Below are positions 7,018-15,385 of a stretch of 64,000 nucleotides of DNA, in pieces. Location of the stretch: positions 1 through 64,000 of the forward strand of contig NZ_JMIH01000024.1 of the NCBI RefSeq assembly GCF_000714815.1, in the 5' to 3' direction. The stretch is from Anditalea andensis (GTDB lineage: Bacteria > Bacteroidota > Bacteroidia > Cytophagales > Cyclobacteriaceae). The notes below the pieces were generated by a model, which saw only the letters and a list, made by a program, of their open reading frames with translations, had not been told where the DNA came from and did no database searches. Numbering within the stretch: the stretch's first letter is position 1; the number at the start of each line of letters is the position of its first letter. Position numbers and translations under genes: made by a program.

Positions 7018-9384
7018 ATGTTAAAAAACTATTTCAAAATAGCATTCAGGGGCTTTGCTAAGCACAAGCTGACCTTTTTTATCAACCTCTTCGGCCTTGC
7101 CCTGGGCTTGTGGGTAGCCATGCTCATCGGACTTTGGGTACAGGATGAACTGTCGATGAACCGTGATTTTAAAGATATCGATCAAGTCTACAGGGTGATG
7201 GGACACCAGCGCTACGGCGACGAGATTTATACTTTTGCCTCTACTCCGGGGGTATTAGCTAAGGAACTAAAGGAAGTACAGCCAGAAGTAGAATTAGCCA
7301 CTACATTTACCTGGATGGAAAAAAACCTCTTTGTTCAGGAGGATACCAGAGTGAAGCTGGAAGGTTTTTACGCTGAACCTGATTATCTACACATCCTCCA
7401 ATATGAGCTCCTTCACGGGGACAGGGAGAAGATCCTTACCGAAAAATCCAACATTGTCCTGACCAAAGAGGCCGCTATAAAACTGTTTGGCAGGACTGAT
7501 GTATTGGGGGAAGAACTGGTTATGAAGGACGATACGGTGAGGAGCTTTTATGTGCAGGCTGTCTTGGAAACCCTCCCTTCCAATAGTACTTGGAAATTTG
7601 AATATATACTGCCCTATCAGGTTACCTTTGATCATCCAAATAATGAATGGATGCGACGATGGGATAGCAATGGGCCCAACACTTTGGTGAGATTGCGTCC
7701 TAATACTAATGCTGAAGCTTTTTCTGAAGGTATTGCGGGATTTGTAAAAGAGCGATATGAAAACAGTAATGTAACATTAATTGCCTATCCACAGAAGGAA
7801 CTGTATCTACGTGGTAAATTCGTAGATGGAAAGCAACAGGGAGGAAGGATCGAATATGTAAGACTGTTTTCGATAATCGGGATCTTCGTATTATTGATTG
7901 CCTGTATTAACTTTATGAACCTTTCTACAGCCAAGTCTCAGAAAAGAGCCAAAGAAGTAGGTGTAAGAAAAGTCGTGGGGGCAGAAAACAGTAGTCTGAT
8001 ATTCCAGTTTTTAAGCGAATCCCTCATACTGACGTTTATTGCTTCATTATTTGCTTTACTATTGGTGATCATTACCATGCCGGTTTTCAATGAGTTGACA
8101 GGAAAAACGCTTTCCATACCTTATTCGGAAGGAGGATTTTGGCTGTATTTACTGATCATTATTCTCTTTACTGGGACTGTAGCAGGAAGTTATCCGGCAT
8201 TTTATCTTTCCGCTACCAAAGTAGTGGCAGTATTTAAAAACAATATGAAAGCCGGTAAAAATGTAGTGTGGGCCCGAAAGGGATTGGTACTGGCGCAATT
8301 TATCCTGGCTACCACACTGATCGTTTCTACGGTGGTGATTTATCAGCAGATCAATTATGCCCTTCAGAAAGATCTGGGCTATGTGAAAGAGCAATTATTG
8401 ACCATGCCTTTAGAAGGACAGATTGGCGCTAATTTTAACGCGTTCAAAACCAGGCTGGAACAACATCCGGAAATAAAATCTGTAAGCCGATCTACCCATA
8501 ATCTATTAGGACGCAATTCAAACACAGGAGGTGTAAGCTGGGAGGGAAAAGACCCAAACTTCACCGCGCTCTTTGAAATCATGTTTGTGGACTATGGGTT
8601 CATTGAAACAGTGGGAATGAAATTGGTAAAAGGTGAGGATTTCAATATCAATAAAGGAGCTGATTCGTTACAGGGAGCCATTATCAACGAAAAAGCATAC
8701 CAGCTGATCACGCAGGGAAATCCTGATGCTACGTCCTTCAGTCTATATGATGAAGAGAGAAACATCACAGGGGTGGTCGCGGATTTTCACTTCCAAAGTG
8801 TGCATGAAAATATGGAGCCTGTTATTTTCCTATTAGGGCCTGATTATGCGGGCCAGGGATTTATCCGCCTGAATACTGCGAATATCCAAAACACCCTCGC
8901 ATCCATAGAAAATATAGCAGCTGAAATCAATCCTGATTTTCCTTTTCAGTATAGTTTTATGGACGATAACTATGCAAGAATGTACAGTGAAGATGTCCGG
9001 CTAAGAGATTTGGCCAAATACTTTAGTATTTTGACCATATTGATTTCCTGTTTGGGTTTATTAGGTTTATCCGCCCATATAGCTGAGCAAAAGACCAAAG
9101 AAATAGGCATCAGAAAAGTCTTGGGAGCTTCTACTTTATCCATTTTAAATGTGATTAACAAAGAATTTTTGATCATCGTTTTGATTTCGATCGCTATCGG
9201 TTCGGGAATGGCATATTGGTTCATGCAGGACTGGCTAAGCGGTTATGCTTACAGCATTGAATTTGAATGGTGGTTTATTCCATTGGCGGCCATGGTTATT
9301 TTGAGCATAGCTTATATGACAGTCACGCTTCAGTCTTTCAGGGCGGCGCGGGTTAATCCTGTCAATTCTTTAAAGACGGAATAA
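7018..9384 (+). CDS. FtsX-like ABC permease with two MacB-PCD/FtsX units
   Basis: A 788-residue permease built from two tandem units. Each has a membrane helix (the first at about residues 20-42), a periplasmic MacB-type domain and a three-helix FtsX domain. The first FtsX domain contains LIACINFMNLSTAKSQKRAKEVGVRKVVGA near 290-320. The second contains LISCLGLLGLSAHIAEQKTKEIGIRKVLGA near 678-710. The protein ends with AARVNPVNSLKTE, a C-terminus shared with the paralogue at 10725. This eight-helix form is common in Bacteroidota and is larger than E. coli MacB's permease part. It is the third gene of the adaptor-ATPase-permease operon, and a strong hairpin follows its stop. Confidence 0.92.
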   Translation: MLKNYFKIAFRGFAKHKLTFFINLFGLALGLWVAMLIGLWVQDELSMNRDFKDIDQVYRVMGHQRYGDEIYTFASTPGVLAKELKEVQPEVELATTFTWMEKNLFVQEDTRVKLEGFYAEPDYLHILQYELLHGDREKILTEKSNIVLTKEAAIKLFGRTDVLGEELVMKDDTVRSFYVQAVLETLPSNSTWKFEYILPYQVTFDHPNNEWMRRWDSNGPNTLVRLRPNTNAEAFSEGIAGFVKERYENSNVTLIAYPQKELYLRGKFVDGKQQGGRIEYVRLFSIIGIFVLLIACINFMNLSTAKSQKRAKEVGVRKVVGAENSSLIFQFLSESLILTFIASLFALLLVIITMPVFNELTGKTLSIPYSEGGFWLYLLIIILFTGTVAGSYPAFYLSATKVVAVFKNNMKAGKNVVWARKGLVLAQFILATTLIVSTVVIYQQINYALQKDLGYVKEQLLTMPLEGQIGANFNAFKTRLEQHPEIKSVSRSTHNLLGRNSNTGGVSWEGKDPNFTALFEIMFVDYGFIETVGMKLVKGEDFNINKGADSLQGAIINEKAYQLITQGNPDATSFSLYDEERNITGVVADFHFQSVHENMEPVIFLLGPDYAGQGFIRLNTANIQNTLASIENIAAEINPDFPFQYSFMDDNYARMYSEDVRLRDLAKYFSILTILISCLGLLGLSAHIAEQKTKEIGIRKVLGASTLSILNVINKEFLIIVLISIAIGSGMAYWFMQDWLSGYAYSIEFEWWFIPLAAMVILSIAYMTVTLQSFRAARVNPVNSLKTE

Positions 9385-9392
9385 GAAATGTC

Positions 9393-9422
9393 CTGCCTGT
9401 ATGTGAACTGACCTACAGGCAG
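9393..9422 (+). terminator. Hairpin terminator after the permease
   Basis: A perfect nine-base stem, CTGCCTGTA (9393-9401) and TACAGGCAG (9414-9422), with a 12-base loop, begins eight bases after the permease stop. The following tract (TACATTTATACAT) is only moderately T-rich. It probably marks the end of the efflux operon. Confidence 0.55.
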
Positions 9423-9537
9423 TACATTTATACATATTATTGAAATCCTGATATTTTTAAAAGCCAGATTGACGGAATAGGAAAGTTATTTTATATATTG
9501 AACACATTAAAAAAGTATTTGTAATTTTCTGAGGAGA

Positions 9538-10135
9538 ATGGAAGAGGAAACTGAATTACCTAAAGAAAATAGGGACAATTCTAAATTTTGGAAAGACAGT
9601 AACAGGCTACTGAGTTTTTCTGCGATGTTTATCAGTGCGGTTACCTTATTTATTCTGATCTACCAGACCAGTTTAGCCACCAAGCAGTTTGATCTGGAGC
9701 AGAAACAACAATTGGCTTCGGTGATGCCTTATTTGCTGGTAGCCACAAGTTATATGAGTGAAGATGAATTTACTGTTACTGTAGAAAATCTTGGTATAGG
9801 ACCGGCCTTTATTAAAAATGTCCAAGTTCATTATAAAGATAGCATTTTATCAAAATACTGATTATCCCATGATTTTTATTATCCTCTCCGATGAAGGAGT
9901 TTATGATGGGCAAAGGGATATTTATTCTAATTTAATGGCTGGTTTTGTAATACCGGCCGGTAGAGAAATTATACATATGAAAATAAATAAAGGTAAGAGG
10001 CCTCATATATGGGATGATCTTTTTGCTTCTGAAAATATAGCCATAGAAATAGAATACGCCTCAATCTACGATGAGCGTTGGGTAGTAAAAGGCTTGTTTA
10101 GCGAGCCTGTTAAGATAAAAGGAATTGATGATTGA
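9538..10135 (+). pseudogene. Small single-helix membrane protein, frameshifted
   Basis: The first part (9538-9861) encodes a charged N-terminus, one membrane helix (LLSFSAMFISAVTLFILIYQ, about residues 27-46), a short coiled region and a beta-rich domain with VTVENLGIGPAFIKNVQVHYKD. It then runs into a stop. The second part, in the +1 frame from about 9845 to 10135, continues naturally with FYQNTDYPMIFIILSDEG and ends KGIDD. Joined, the product would be about 198 residues. The shift lies in AGCATTTTATCAAAA (9841-9855), so it could be a real mutation or a base-call error. I do not recognise a named family; similar helix-plus-beta-domain proteins are usually hypothetical. Confidence 0.55.
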
Positions 10136-10603
10136 ATATATTTAGAGGCGAATACAGTAATAGAATAGGATAGCATTTTAATATAGTTCAGTGTTATCCC
10201 ATGAGAAGTTTGAGATGGGTGTAACCTGTTTAGCTTAATAGATATTCTTTCACATCCTACATCATAGATATAAATTTTTTGTCCCTCCTGATTTCATTTG
10301 GTACATGTTTAAAATGGGCGAGCACTATGATATGGTGCTTTTGGTATTATTACAAACATAATATTGATTTATAGAGAATATCGCGATTTGATAGAAAAAG
10401 AGAAGTAAATACCTTCGCTTCCGGTGAGCCGAAAGGAGTGACCATCCTTGCTGGGCAGAAATTTTCAGAATTGGTATGGGGATTTGGATTTATCCCATAG
10501 AAATGAACAACTCAGAGGGATCAGAGGAACAGAATATATCTTTGGATTTATGTATTGGTCAACAGCGATGCATTTAATAACATACATCAAATTCGGCCGT
10601 TTG

Positions 10604-10619
10604 CGGACATATTTGTACG
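10604..10619 (+). promoter_or_regulatory. Candidate enhancer site: CGGACA-N4-TGTACG palindrome
   Basis: The arms are CGGACA (10604-10609) and TGTACG (10614-10619) with a four-base spacer, and TTG precedes the site. It ends exactly 61 bases before TGGTATA at 10681, the same distance as at the adaptor operon. The permease gene starts 106 bases after the site. Confidence 0.6.
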
Positions 10620-10680
10620 ATCCGGATCTGTGTAGGATAAAGAAACCATGATCAAGAGGGTCTAAATGAATGTTTTCAAA

Positions 10681-10696
10681 TGGTATAAAAATAGTT
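10681..10696 (+). promoter_or_regulatory. Candidate sigma-54-like promoter of the orphan permease
   Basis: TGGTATA starts at 10681, and T and G are found at the first and third positions of the expected -12 box (10692, 10694). TGTTTTCAAA precedes it directly, nearly identical to the sequence before the 62238 element. The match to the sigma-54 consensus is weaker than at 4539, and the case rests on the conserved arrangement. Confidence 0.42.
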
Positions 10697-10702
10697 TATA
10701 CC
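10682..10702. repeat. Perfect inverted repeat overlapping the promoter
   Basis: GGTATAAA (10682-10689) and TTTATACC (10695-10702) form a perfect eight-base inverted repeat around AATAG. It overlaps the -24/-12-like element and ends 22 bases before the permease start. It could be a repressor operator or a weak RNA hairpin. Confidence 0.5.
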
Positions 10703-10724
10703 TTAAAATACAAAAAAGAAAATC

Positions 10725-13106
10725 ATGCTGCATCATAATATCATACTCATCTTCAGAAATTTTAAGCGCTTCAAAAGCTCATTTTTTATCAACCTTATCG
10801 GTTTGTCAACCGGTCTGGCTTGCTCCCTGCTTATTTTTCTTTGGGTGATGGATGAATTGAGAATGGATAGGTTTCATGATAAGCAAAGCCAGATCTATCA
10901 GGTGATGGAAAATCACCGGCTTGGAGCAGATATCAATACCATTCCTAATACTGCAGGATTATTGGCCGAATCTATGGCGGAGGATTTTCCTGAAGTGGTT
11001 TATGCTGCCACAGTGGCTCCGGCGAAGTGGTTTGGAGATTTTAATCTGAAGGTTGAAGGCGCCGACCATGTTAAATCAAAAGGACAGTTTGTAGGAAAGG
11101 ATTTCTTAAAGATATTCTCTTACCCATTGGTAGAGGGAGATAAAGATCAGGTACTTGATGATAAATATGCCATAGTAATTACTGAATCATTAGCTGAAAA
11201 ATTATTCAATACGAGTGAAGGGTTAGTGGGGAAATCCTTGGAAGTGAACCTTATGCAATATGCCCATGCGGTTACGATTACCGGGGTGATGAGAGATTTA
11301 CCTCGCCATAGTTCCGAACGGTTTGATTTTTTGGTGAACTTCGAAGCTTTCAAAGAAATCAATCCATCAGTAGTCCATTGGGGTAATTCCGGGCCACATG
11401 CTTATCTGCTTTTGGAAGAGGGAACGGATGAACAGGCTTTCAATTCCAAAATAGAAAACTACCTACATACCAAAAGTGATGAAACCGGTTTTAGAAGTCT
11501 ATTTGCCACACCGAATGCAGATGTTTATTTATATGGATTGTATGAAAATGGGAAGCAGGCCGGCGGCAGGATATCTTATGTCAAGCTTTTTTCACTTATA
11601 GCGGTTTTTATCCTCCTGATCGCCTGTATTAATTTTATGAATTTATCTACTGCCAAAGCCTCCCGAAGGGTGAAGGAAGTAGGCATTAAGAAAGCTATCG
11701 GTGCTAATAAAAGTGTGTTGGTATTTCAGTACTTAGGAGAATCTCTTTCGATGGCCTTCATTTCTCTTTTGGTAGCTTTACTGCTAGTGGTTCTCGCACT
11801 GCCGCAGTTTAATGTAGTGACGGGTAAAGCATTGTCATTGGGACTTGATGCTTCTATGGTTGTGATGGTAGTATTGATCACCCTAATTACCGGTCTGTTG
11901 GCTGGAAGTTATCCTGCCTTCTATCTTTCCGGATTCAATCTTGTTTCGATTTTAAAGGGAAATATGAAAAGTTCTTTCAGAGAACTGCTGGCAAGAAAGG
12001 GTTTGGTAGCTTTTCAGTTTGCACTGTCGGTAGTAATGATTGTTTCTGTCATTGTAGTTTATCTACAGATCGAATATGTCCAGAACAAAAATCTGGGATT
12101 TGATAAAGAAAATGTACTGACTTTTCCTGTAGAAGGGAAGGTAGCATTGAACACAATTACTTTTTTGTCAGAGCTAGAAAGAATTCCAGGAATAATTCAT
12201 GCCGGCAGTATGCAACAAAGAATGATAGGAAATGCCAATAGAACAGTGGGTGTCCATTGGGATGGGAAAAATCCGGAGGAAACAATAGAGTTTGCAAATT
12301 TTACTGTAAGTCCAGGGATTATTGAAGTTTTTGGAATTCCGGTAGTAGCTGGAAGAACCTTATCAGCAGAAGTAGCTTCTGACAGTTCAGCATTAGTCCT
12401 CAATGAAAAAGCTGTGGCTATAATGGGTCTCGAAGAACCGGTAGGTGCCAGCGTGAATCTATGGGGACAGGATAGGACAGTAATAGGAGTAGTTCAGGAT
12501 TATCATTTTGAATCAATGCAAGAGACTGTCAAACCGTCTTTCTTTAAATTAGATGACTGGGGAAACGGTATGCAAAAAGCGGCTGTCAAGATTCAGTCAG
12601 GAAGAGAGAAAGAAACCTTGGCGGCTTTACAAAGCTTTTATAAGTCATACAATCCGGGTTATGAGTTTGCATACACTTTTATAGATGCCGAATATCAGGC
12701 GCTATATGAAGCAGAAGAAAGGGTAGGAGTACTATCTAAATATTTTGCAGGACTGGCAATCCTTATCTCCTGTCTGGGATTGTTTGGATTATCTGCATTC
12801 TCTGCCGAAAGGAGGACAAAAGAGATCGGTATCCGAAAAACGTTGGGGGCCAGTGAACTGGGAATCGCGTGGTTACTCACTTCCGAATTTACTAAGCTTG
12901 TATTGATGGCTTTGATAATAGGACTTCCTATTAGCTATTTTATAGTAGCCTATTGGCTGGGCCAATATGCTTATAAAATTAATTTGGAATGGTGGTATTT
13001 TTGTGGAGCGGGTATGATTACCTTATTGGTGGCGATGATCACGGTCAGTTTTCAGTCTTCAAAAGCCGCAATGATGAATCCTGTTAAATCACTTAGAAAT
13101 GAATAA
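10725..13106 (+). CDS. Orphan FtsX-like ABC permease
   Basis: A 793-residue paralogue of the permease at 7018, with the same two-unit plan. It has an N-terminal helix (FFINLIGLSTGLACSLLIFLW-like, about 20-42), a periplasmic domain, a first FtsX domain with LIACINFMNLSTAKASRRVKEVG, a second with LISCLGLFGLSAFSAERRTKEIGIRKTLGA, and the C-terminus AMMNPVKSLRNE. No ATPase or adaptor gene accompanies it, so it must borrow an ATPase, perhaps from 6293 or 62311. It has its own palindrome and promoter, arranged like those of the complete operon, which suggests co-regulation with it. A convergent lipoprotein gene follows after 26 bases. Confidence 0.9.
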   Translation: MLHHNIILIFRNFKRFKSSFFINLIGLSTGLACSLLIFLWVMDELRMDRFHDKQSQIYQVMENHRLGADINTIPNTAGLLAESMAEDFPEVVYAATVAPAKWFGDFNLKVEGADHVKSKGQFVGKDFLKIFSYPLVEGDKDQVLDDKYAIVITESLAEKLFNTSEGLVGKSLEVNLMQYAHAVTITGVMRDLPRHSSERFDFLVNFEAFKEINPSVVHWGNSGPHAYLLLEEGTDEQAFNSKIENYLHTKSDETGFRSLFATPNADVYLYGLYENGKQAGGRISYVKLFSLIAVFILLIACINFMNLSTAKASRRVKEVGIKKAIGANKSVLVFQYLGESLSMAFISLLVALLLVVLALPQFNVVTGKALSLGLDASMVVMVVLITLITGLLAGSYPAFYLSGFNLVSILKGNMKSSFRELLARKGLVAFQFALSVVMIVSVIVVYLQIEYVQNKNLGFDKENVLTFPVEGKVALNTITFLSELERIPGIIHAGSMQQRMIGNANRTVGVHWDGKNPEETIEFANFTVSPGIIEVFGIPVVAGRTLSAEVASDSSALVLNEKAVAIMGLEEPVGASVNLWGQDRTVIGVVQDYHFESMQETVKPSFFKLDDWGNGMQKAAVKIQSGREKETLAALQSFYKSYNPGYEFAYTFIDAEYQALYEAEERVGVLSKYFAGLAILISCLGLFGLSAFSAERRTKEIGIRKTLGASELGIAWLLTSEFTKLVLMALIIGLPISYFIVAYWLGQYAYKINLEWWYFCGAGMITLLVAMITVSFQSSKAAMMNPVKSLRNE

Positions 13107-13132
13107 AAGGTTTTTTCTGCTAAATCATTAAA

Positions 13133-13747
13133 TTAAAAATACCGTATTAATCTGATCTTCTTTCTAATGCTTTTATCTGCTGAAAAGGTAGCTCCTGTGA
13201 CAAATGACATGGCACAGGCATCTTGTCTGTTCGATTCACACGAACTCCAATAATCATTTTCTGAAAATCCTCCAATTTGTTCCCGGTTTGAATATAGGAT
13301 AAGTGCTTCGCCTCTGGTAGGTATGAACCAATCATTATATCCATTATATTCAGAATCTTGAGCTATTTTAGCAGCTACGGTTCCGTCATTTGTAGGATGG
13401 CATTGGGAGGGATTATTATAATAATCAGGCAGGTTGTCATGAAATGCAGCCACTGTACTGGTATTGGTCCTTCCATTGCCTATTTCCCGGGAAGTACCCC
13501 CTACTTCAGAACCCCGGCATCCCCATTGTGTATCAGTGGGAAAATCTTCTATGGCAACTATTATTCCATGTACTTCTCCTGTTCTGTACCCAGCATCTGC
13601 AGGCGTAAATAAATAAGCTAATATTCCACCTTCCATTTCTGTGCCTACAGCGGGGAGACTTGTTTCTGGACTTTCTTCTTCCTTACAGCTGACCAAAGTA
13701 CAGAAAAGAAGAAATAGGAAAAACAGATTTTTAAACTGATTATTCAT
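13133..13747 (-). CDS. DUF1566 (Lcl C-terminal domain) lipoprotein
   Basis: A 204-residue secreted lipoprotein. The signal peptide ends in TLVSC with the lipidated Cys at 21, followed by an acidic linker. The rest matches the DUF1566/Lcl C-terminal fold: GGILAYLF, WGCRGSEVGG, AAKIAQDSEYNGYNDWFIPTRGE, NDYWSSCESN and a basic end KKIRLIRYF. The motif DWFIPTxxE, followed by WSS and an Arg-rich last strand, is characteristic. These domains occur in surface proteins of many bacteria and their role is poorly known. Several Cys residues could form disulfides outside the cytoplasm. The gene stands alone and converges on the orphan permease. Confidence 0.8.
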   Translation of the reverse strand: MNNQFKNLFFLFLLFCTLVSCKEEESPETSLPAVGTEMEGGILAYLFTPADAGYRTGEVHGIIVAIEDFPTDTQWGCRGSEVGGTSREIGNGRTNTSTVAAFHDNLPDYYNNPSQCHPTNDGTVAAKIAQDSEYNGYNDWFIPTRGEALILYSNREQIGGFSENDYWSSCESNRQDACAMSFVTGATFSADKSIRKKIRLIRYF

Positions 13748-14102
13748 TTATGGGTATTTTTAAGTTCTGGCTGGAAAGTTAAATAATTTAATTCATATTT
13801 ATTATGATTTTTGTAGTTTGTTTATAAATAAATGTAATTAAATATTTAAAAAGGTTATTTGACTGAAATTACTTATCAGCACCTTTAGTGCTAGCTAAGA
13901 GTACGGTAATAAATTGAATATGTATGGTCGATGGTGCCAAATTTTGTCCGCAAAAATTTCTGTTTATAACAAAACATACCTACAGGAGTCCTTATAAAAA
14001 ATCACTAGTGTCTGAGAACCGATTTTAAAATAAGGGTAGATTCTGTGATTTGAACCTGCCCTGTTTTTTTGTGTTTTGTGTTTGCAACAACATAAAGTAC
14101 AC
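13748..14102. other. Intergenic region upstream of the DUF1566 gene
   Basis: AT-rich sequence that should hold the promoter of the minus-strand lipoprotein gene. TTGCGGACA occurs on the minus strand (13945-13953) and matches one arm of the efflux palindromes, but the second arm and a TGG element at the right distance are missing. No gene is supported. Confidence 0.35.
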
Positions 14103-14560
14103 ATGGCTAAAAATACACATTTCTTTGGACAGCCGATTTTTTCTTAGCTTCTCTTTGGTAGATAAGTCAATTTTAAGGTCAAAGCAAAACATCAATCTGA
14201 TAGATATTACAAGAAATTTGACACCTAGCAGCATTTGGTCACCAGGTTATACTGTTCTTTAAGTGGGGCTACATTACTCAGAGAGCTCTCCACTGGACTT
14301 CTGGCCTGGCAGAATAAGCTGGCCCACATTGTAATGCCTTCTTCTCCTAAAAGATCGACTATATCTTATGTGAACAGCAAACCGCCAGGTGAGGTATTTT
14401 AGGATACTTAGTTGGAGCTTTTTGAAAAATATAGCCATGTTTTACCAGATAAGCCGACTAAAAATGGAAGTTTTAAAAAAGCTTTTCACAGTCAATTCTA
14501 CAGTCGTCAGTTTGTTTAAGGATATTCTTAAAGTAGCGGGATGACCCGGAAAAAACATCA
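14103..14560 (+). pseudogene. IS4-like (DUF4372-type) transposase remnant
   Basis: Fragments of an IS4-type transposase can be read across frames: an ATG at 14103 with MAKNTHFFGQPIFS, then SLVDKSILRSK in another frame, then CSLSGATLLRELSTGLLAWQ, SPKRSTISYVNSKPPGEVF, LELFEKYSHVLPDKPT and STVVSLFKDILKVAG. The last corresponds to the region around the first catalytic Asp, which appears here as Asn. There are several stops and frame changes, and the C-terminal two thirds of a normal transposase is missing. It is a dead relic of a second, different IS. I could not define terminal repeats. Confidence 0.72.
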
Positions 14561-14602
14561 GTTGGCATAGAAATAGTTTGAACTATTAGAAATAGTCAAG
14601 CT

Positions 14603-15382
14603 ATGCCAGAACTGCCAGATTTACAAGTTTTCAGTAGAAACCTTCACGAAAAGATAAGTGGAAAAACCGTGAAGAAAGTAACCGTTCATCGCGCTAAGAA
14701 GCTTAATGTGACGGAAAAGGAACTTCAGCAGGCCTTGCATGACCAAAAGATAAAACAAGTAAGAAGGGATGGCAAAGAATTGGTCATTGATTTCCCGAAT
14801 GGCAATAGTCTTTACCTTCACCTCATGCTTAACGGGTCAATGCACCTTTTCGAAAATAAGCATGATCAAAAATATGCTATACTAGAAATAAGATTCACGG
14901 ATGGATGTGGCCTGCTCATGGCTGATCCCAGAGGTATGGCAAAACCCACCTTAAACCCTCCGCATGCTGATGGTATTGATTCCTTATCAAAAGATTTAGA
15001 TACTCCATTTTTAAAAGAGGTGATGAAGGACAAGCAGGCTTCTGTTAAAAATTTTCTATTGGATCAGAAAGTGATCAGAGGAATAGGCAATGCTTATTCG
15101 GATGAGATCTTATGGGAAGCACGCATATCGCCTTTCTCCATCTGCAGTAAAATCCCGCCAAAGAAAGTAGAGGATCTAGTCAAATCCATTAAGGAGGTTT
15201 TGGTATCAGCAGAGCAAAAAATCACTGAAAACTATCCGGACATCATCAGTGGAGAAATCAGGGATTTTCTTCTCATCCATAATCCCAATAAAAGTGAGAG
15301 CCCAAATGGATATGAAATTAAGGTAGAGAAGGTAGGTTCTCGAAAAACCTACTATAGTGAAGAACAGAAACTATATAAATGA
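14603..15382 (+). CDS. Fpg/Nei-family DNA glycosylase lacking the zinc-finger cysteines
   Basis: A 259-residue base-excision-repair enzyme that would remove oxidised bases and nick DNA through its N-terminal proline. After Met removal it starts PELPD, giving catalytic Pro and Glu. Lys58 in RRDGKEL matches the conserved beta-hairpin lysine. The H2TH domain is clear (VIRGIGNAYSDEILWEARISP). The C-terminal finger is unusual: GYEIKVEKVGSRKTYYSEEQ keeps the finger Arg and the strand pattern, but all four zinc-binding Cys are replaced. This resembles the zincless finger of NEIL1-type enzymes. The DUF72 gene begins three bases after its stop, so the two are co-translated. Confidence 0.85.
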   Translation: MPELPDLQVFSRNLHEKISGKTVKKVTVHRAKKLNVTEKELQQALHDQKIKQVRRDGKELVIDFPNGNSLYLHLMLNGSMHLFENKHDQKYAILEIRFTDGCGLLMADPRGMAKPTLNPPHADGIDSLSKDLDTPFLKEVMKDKQASVKNFLLDQKVIRGIGNAYSDEILWEARISPFSICSKIPPKKVEDLVKSIKEVLVSAEQKITENYPDIISGEIRDFLLIHNPNKSESPNGYEIKVEKVGSRKTYYSEEQKLYK

Positions 15383-15385
15383 GGC

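Larger units (their letters stand above)
10136..10724. other. Intergenic region upstream of the orphan permease
   Basis: The distal part shows no gene I can support; short open frames here lack start context and family resemblance. The last 120 bases hold the palindrome at 10604-10619 and a promoter-like element at 10681. A perfect palindrome GATCCGGATC lies at 10620-10629. Confidence 0.5.

Noticed and set aside
10448-10651. Open frame upstream of the orphan permease
   Set aside because: No family resemblance, and it runs through the palindrome at 10604-10619.
13945-13953. TTGCGGACA on the minus strand upstream of the DUF1566 gene, like one arm of the efflux palindromes
   Set aside because: The second arm is missing and no TGG element lies about 60 bases away in either direction, so it is not counted as a fourth site.
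14025-14262. Overlapping open frames on both strands at the IS4-like relic
   Set aside because: The plus frame only covers one frameshifted piece of the relic; the minus frame is its complement.
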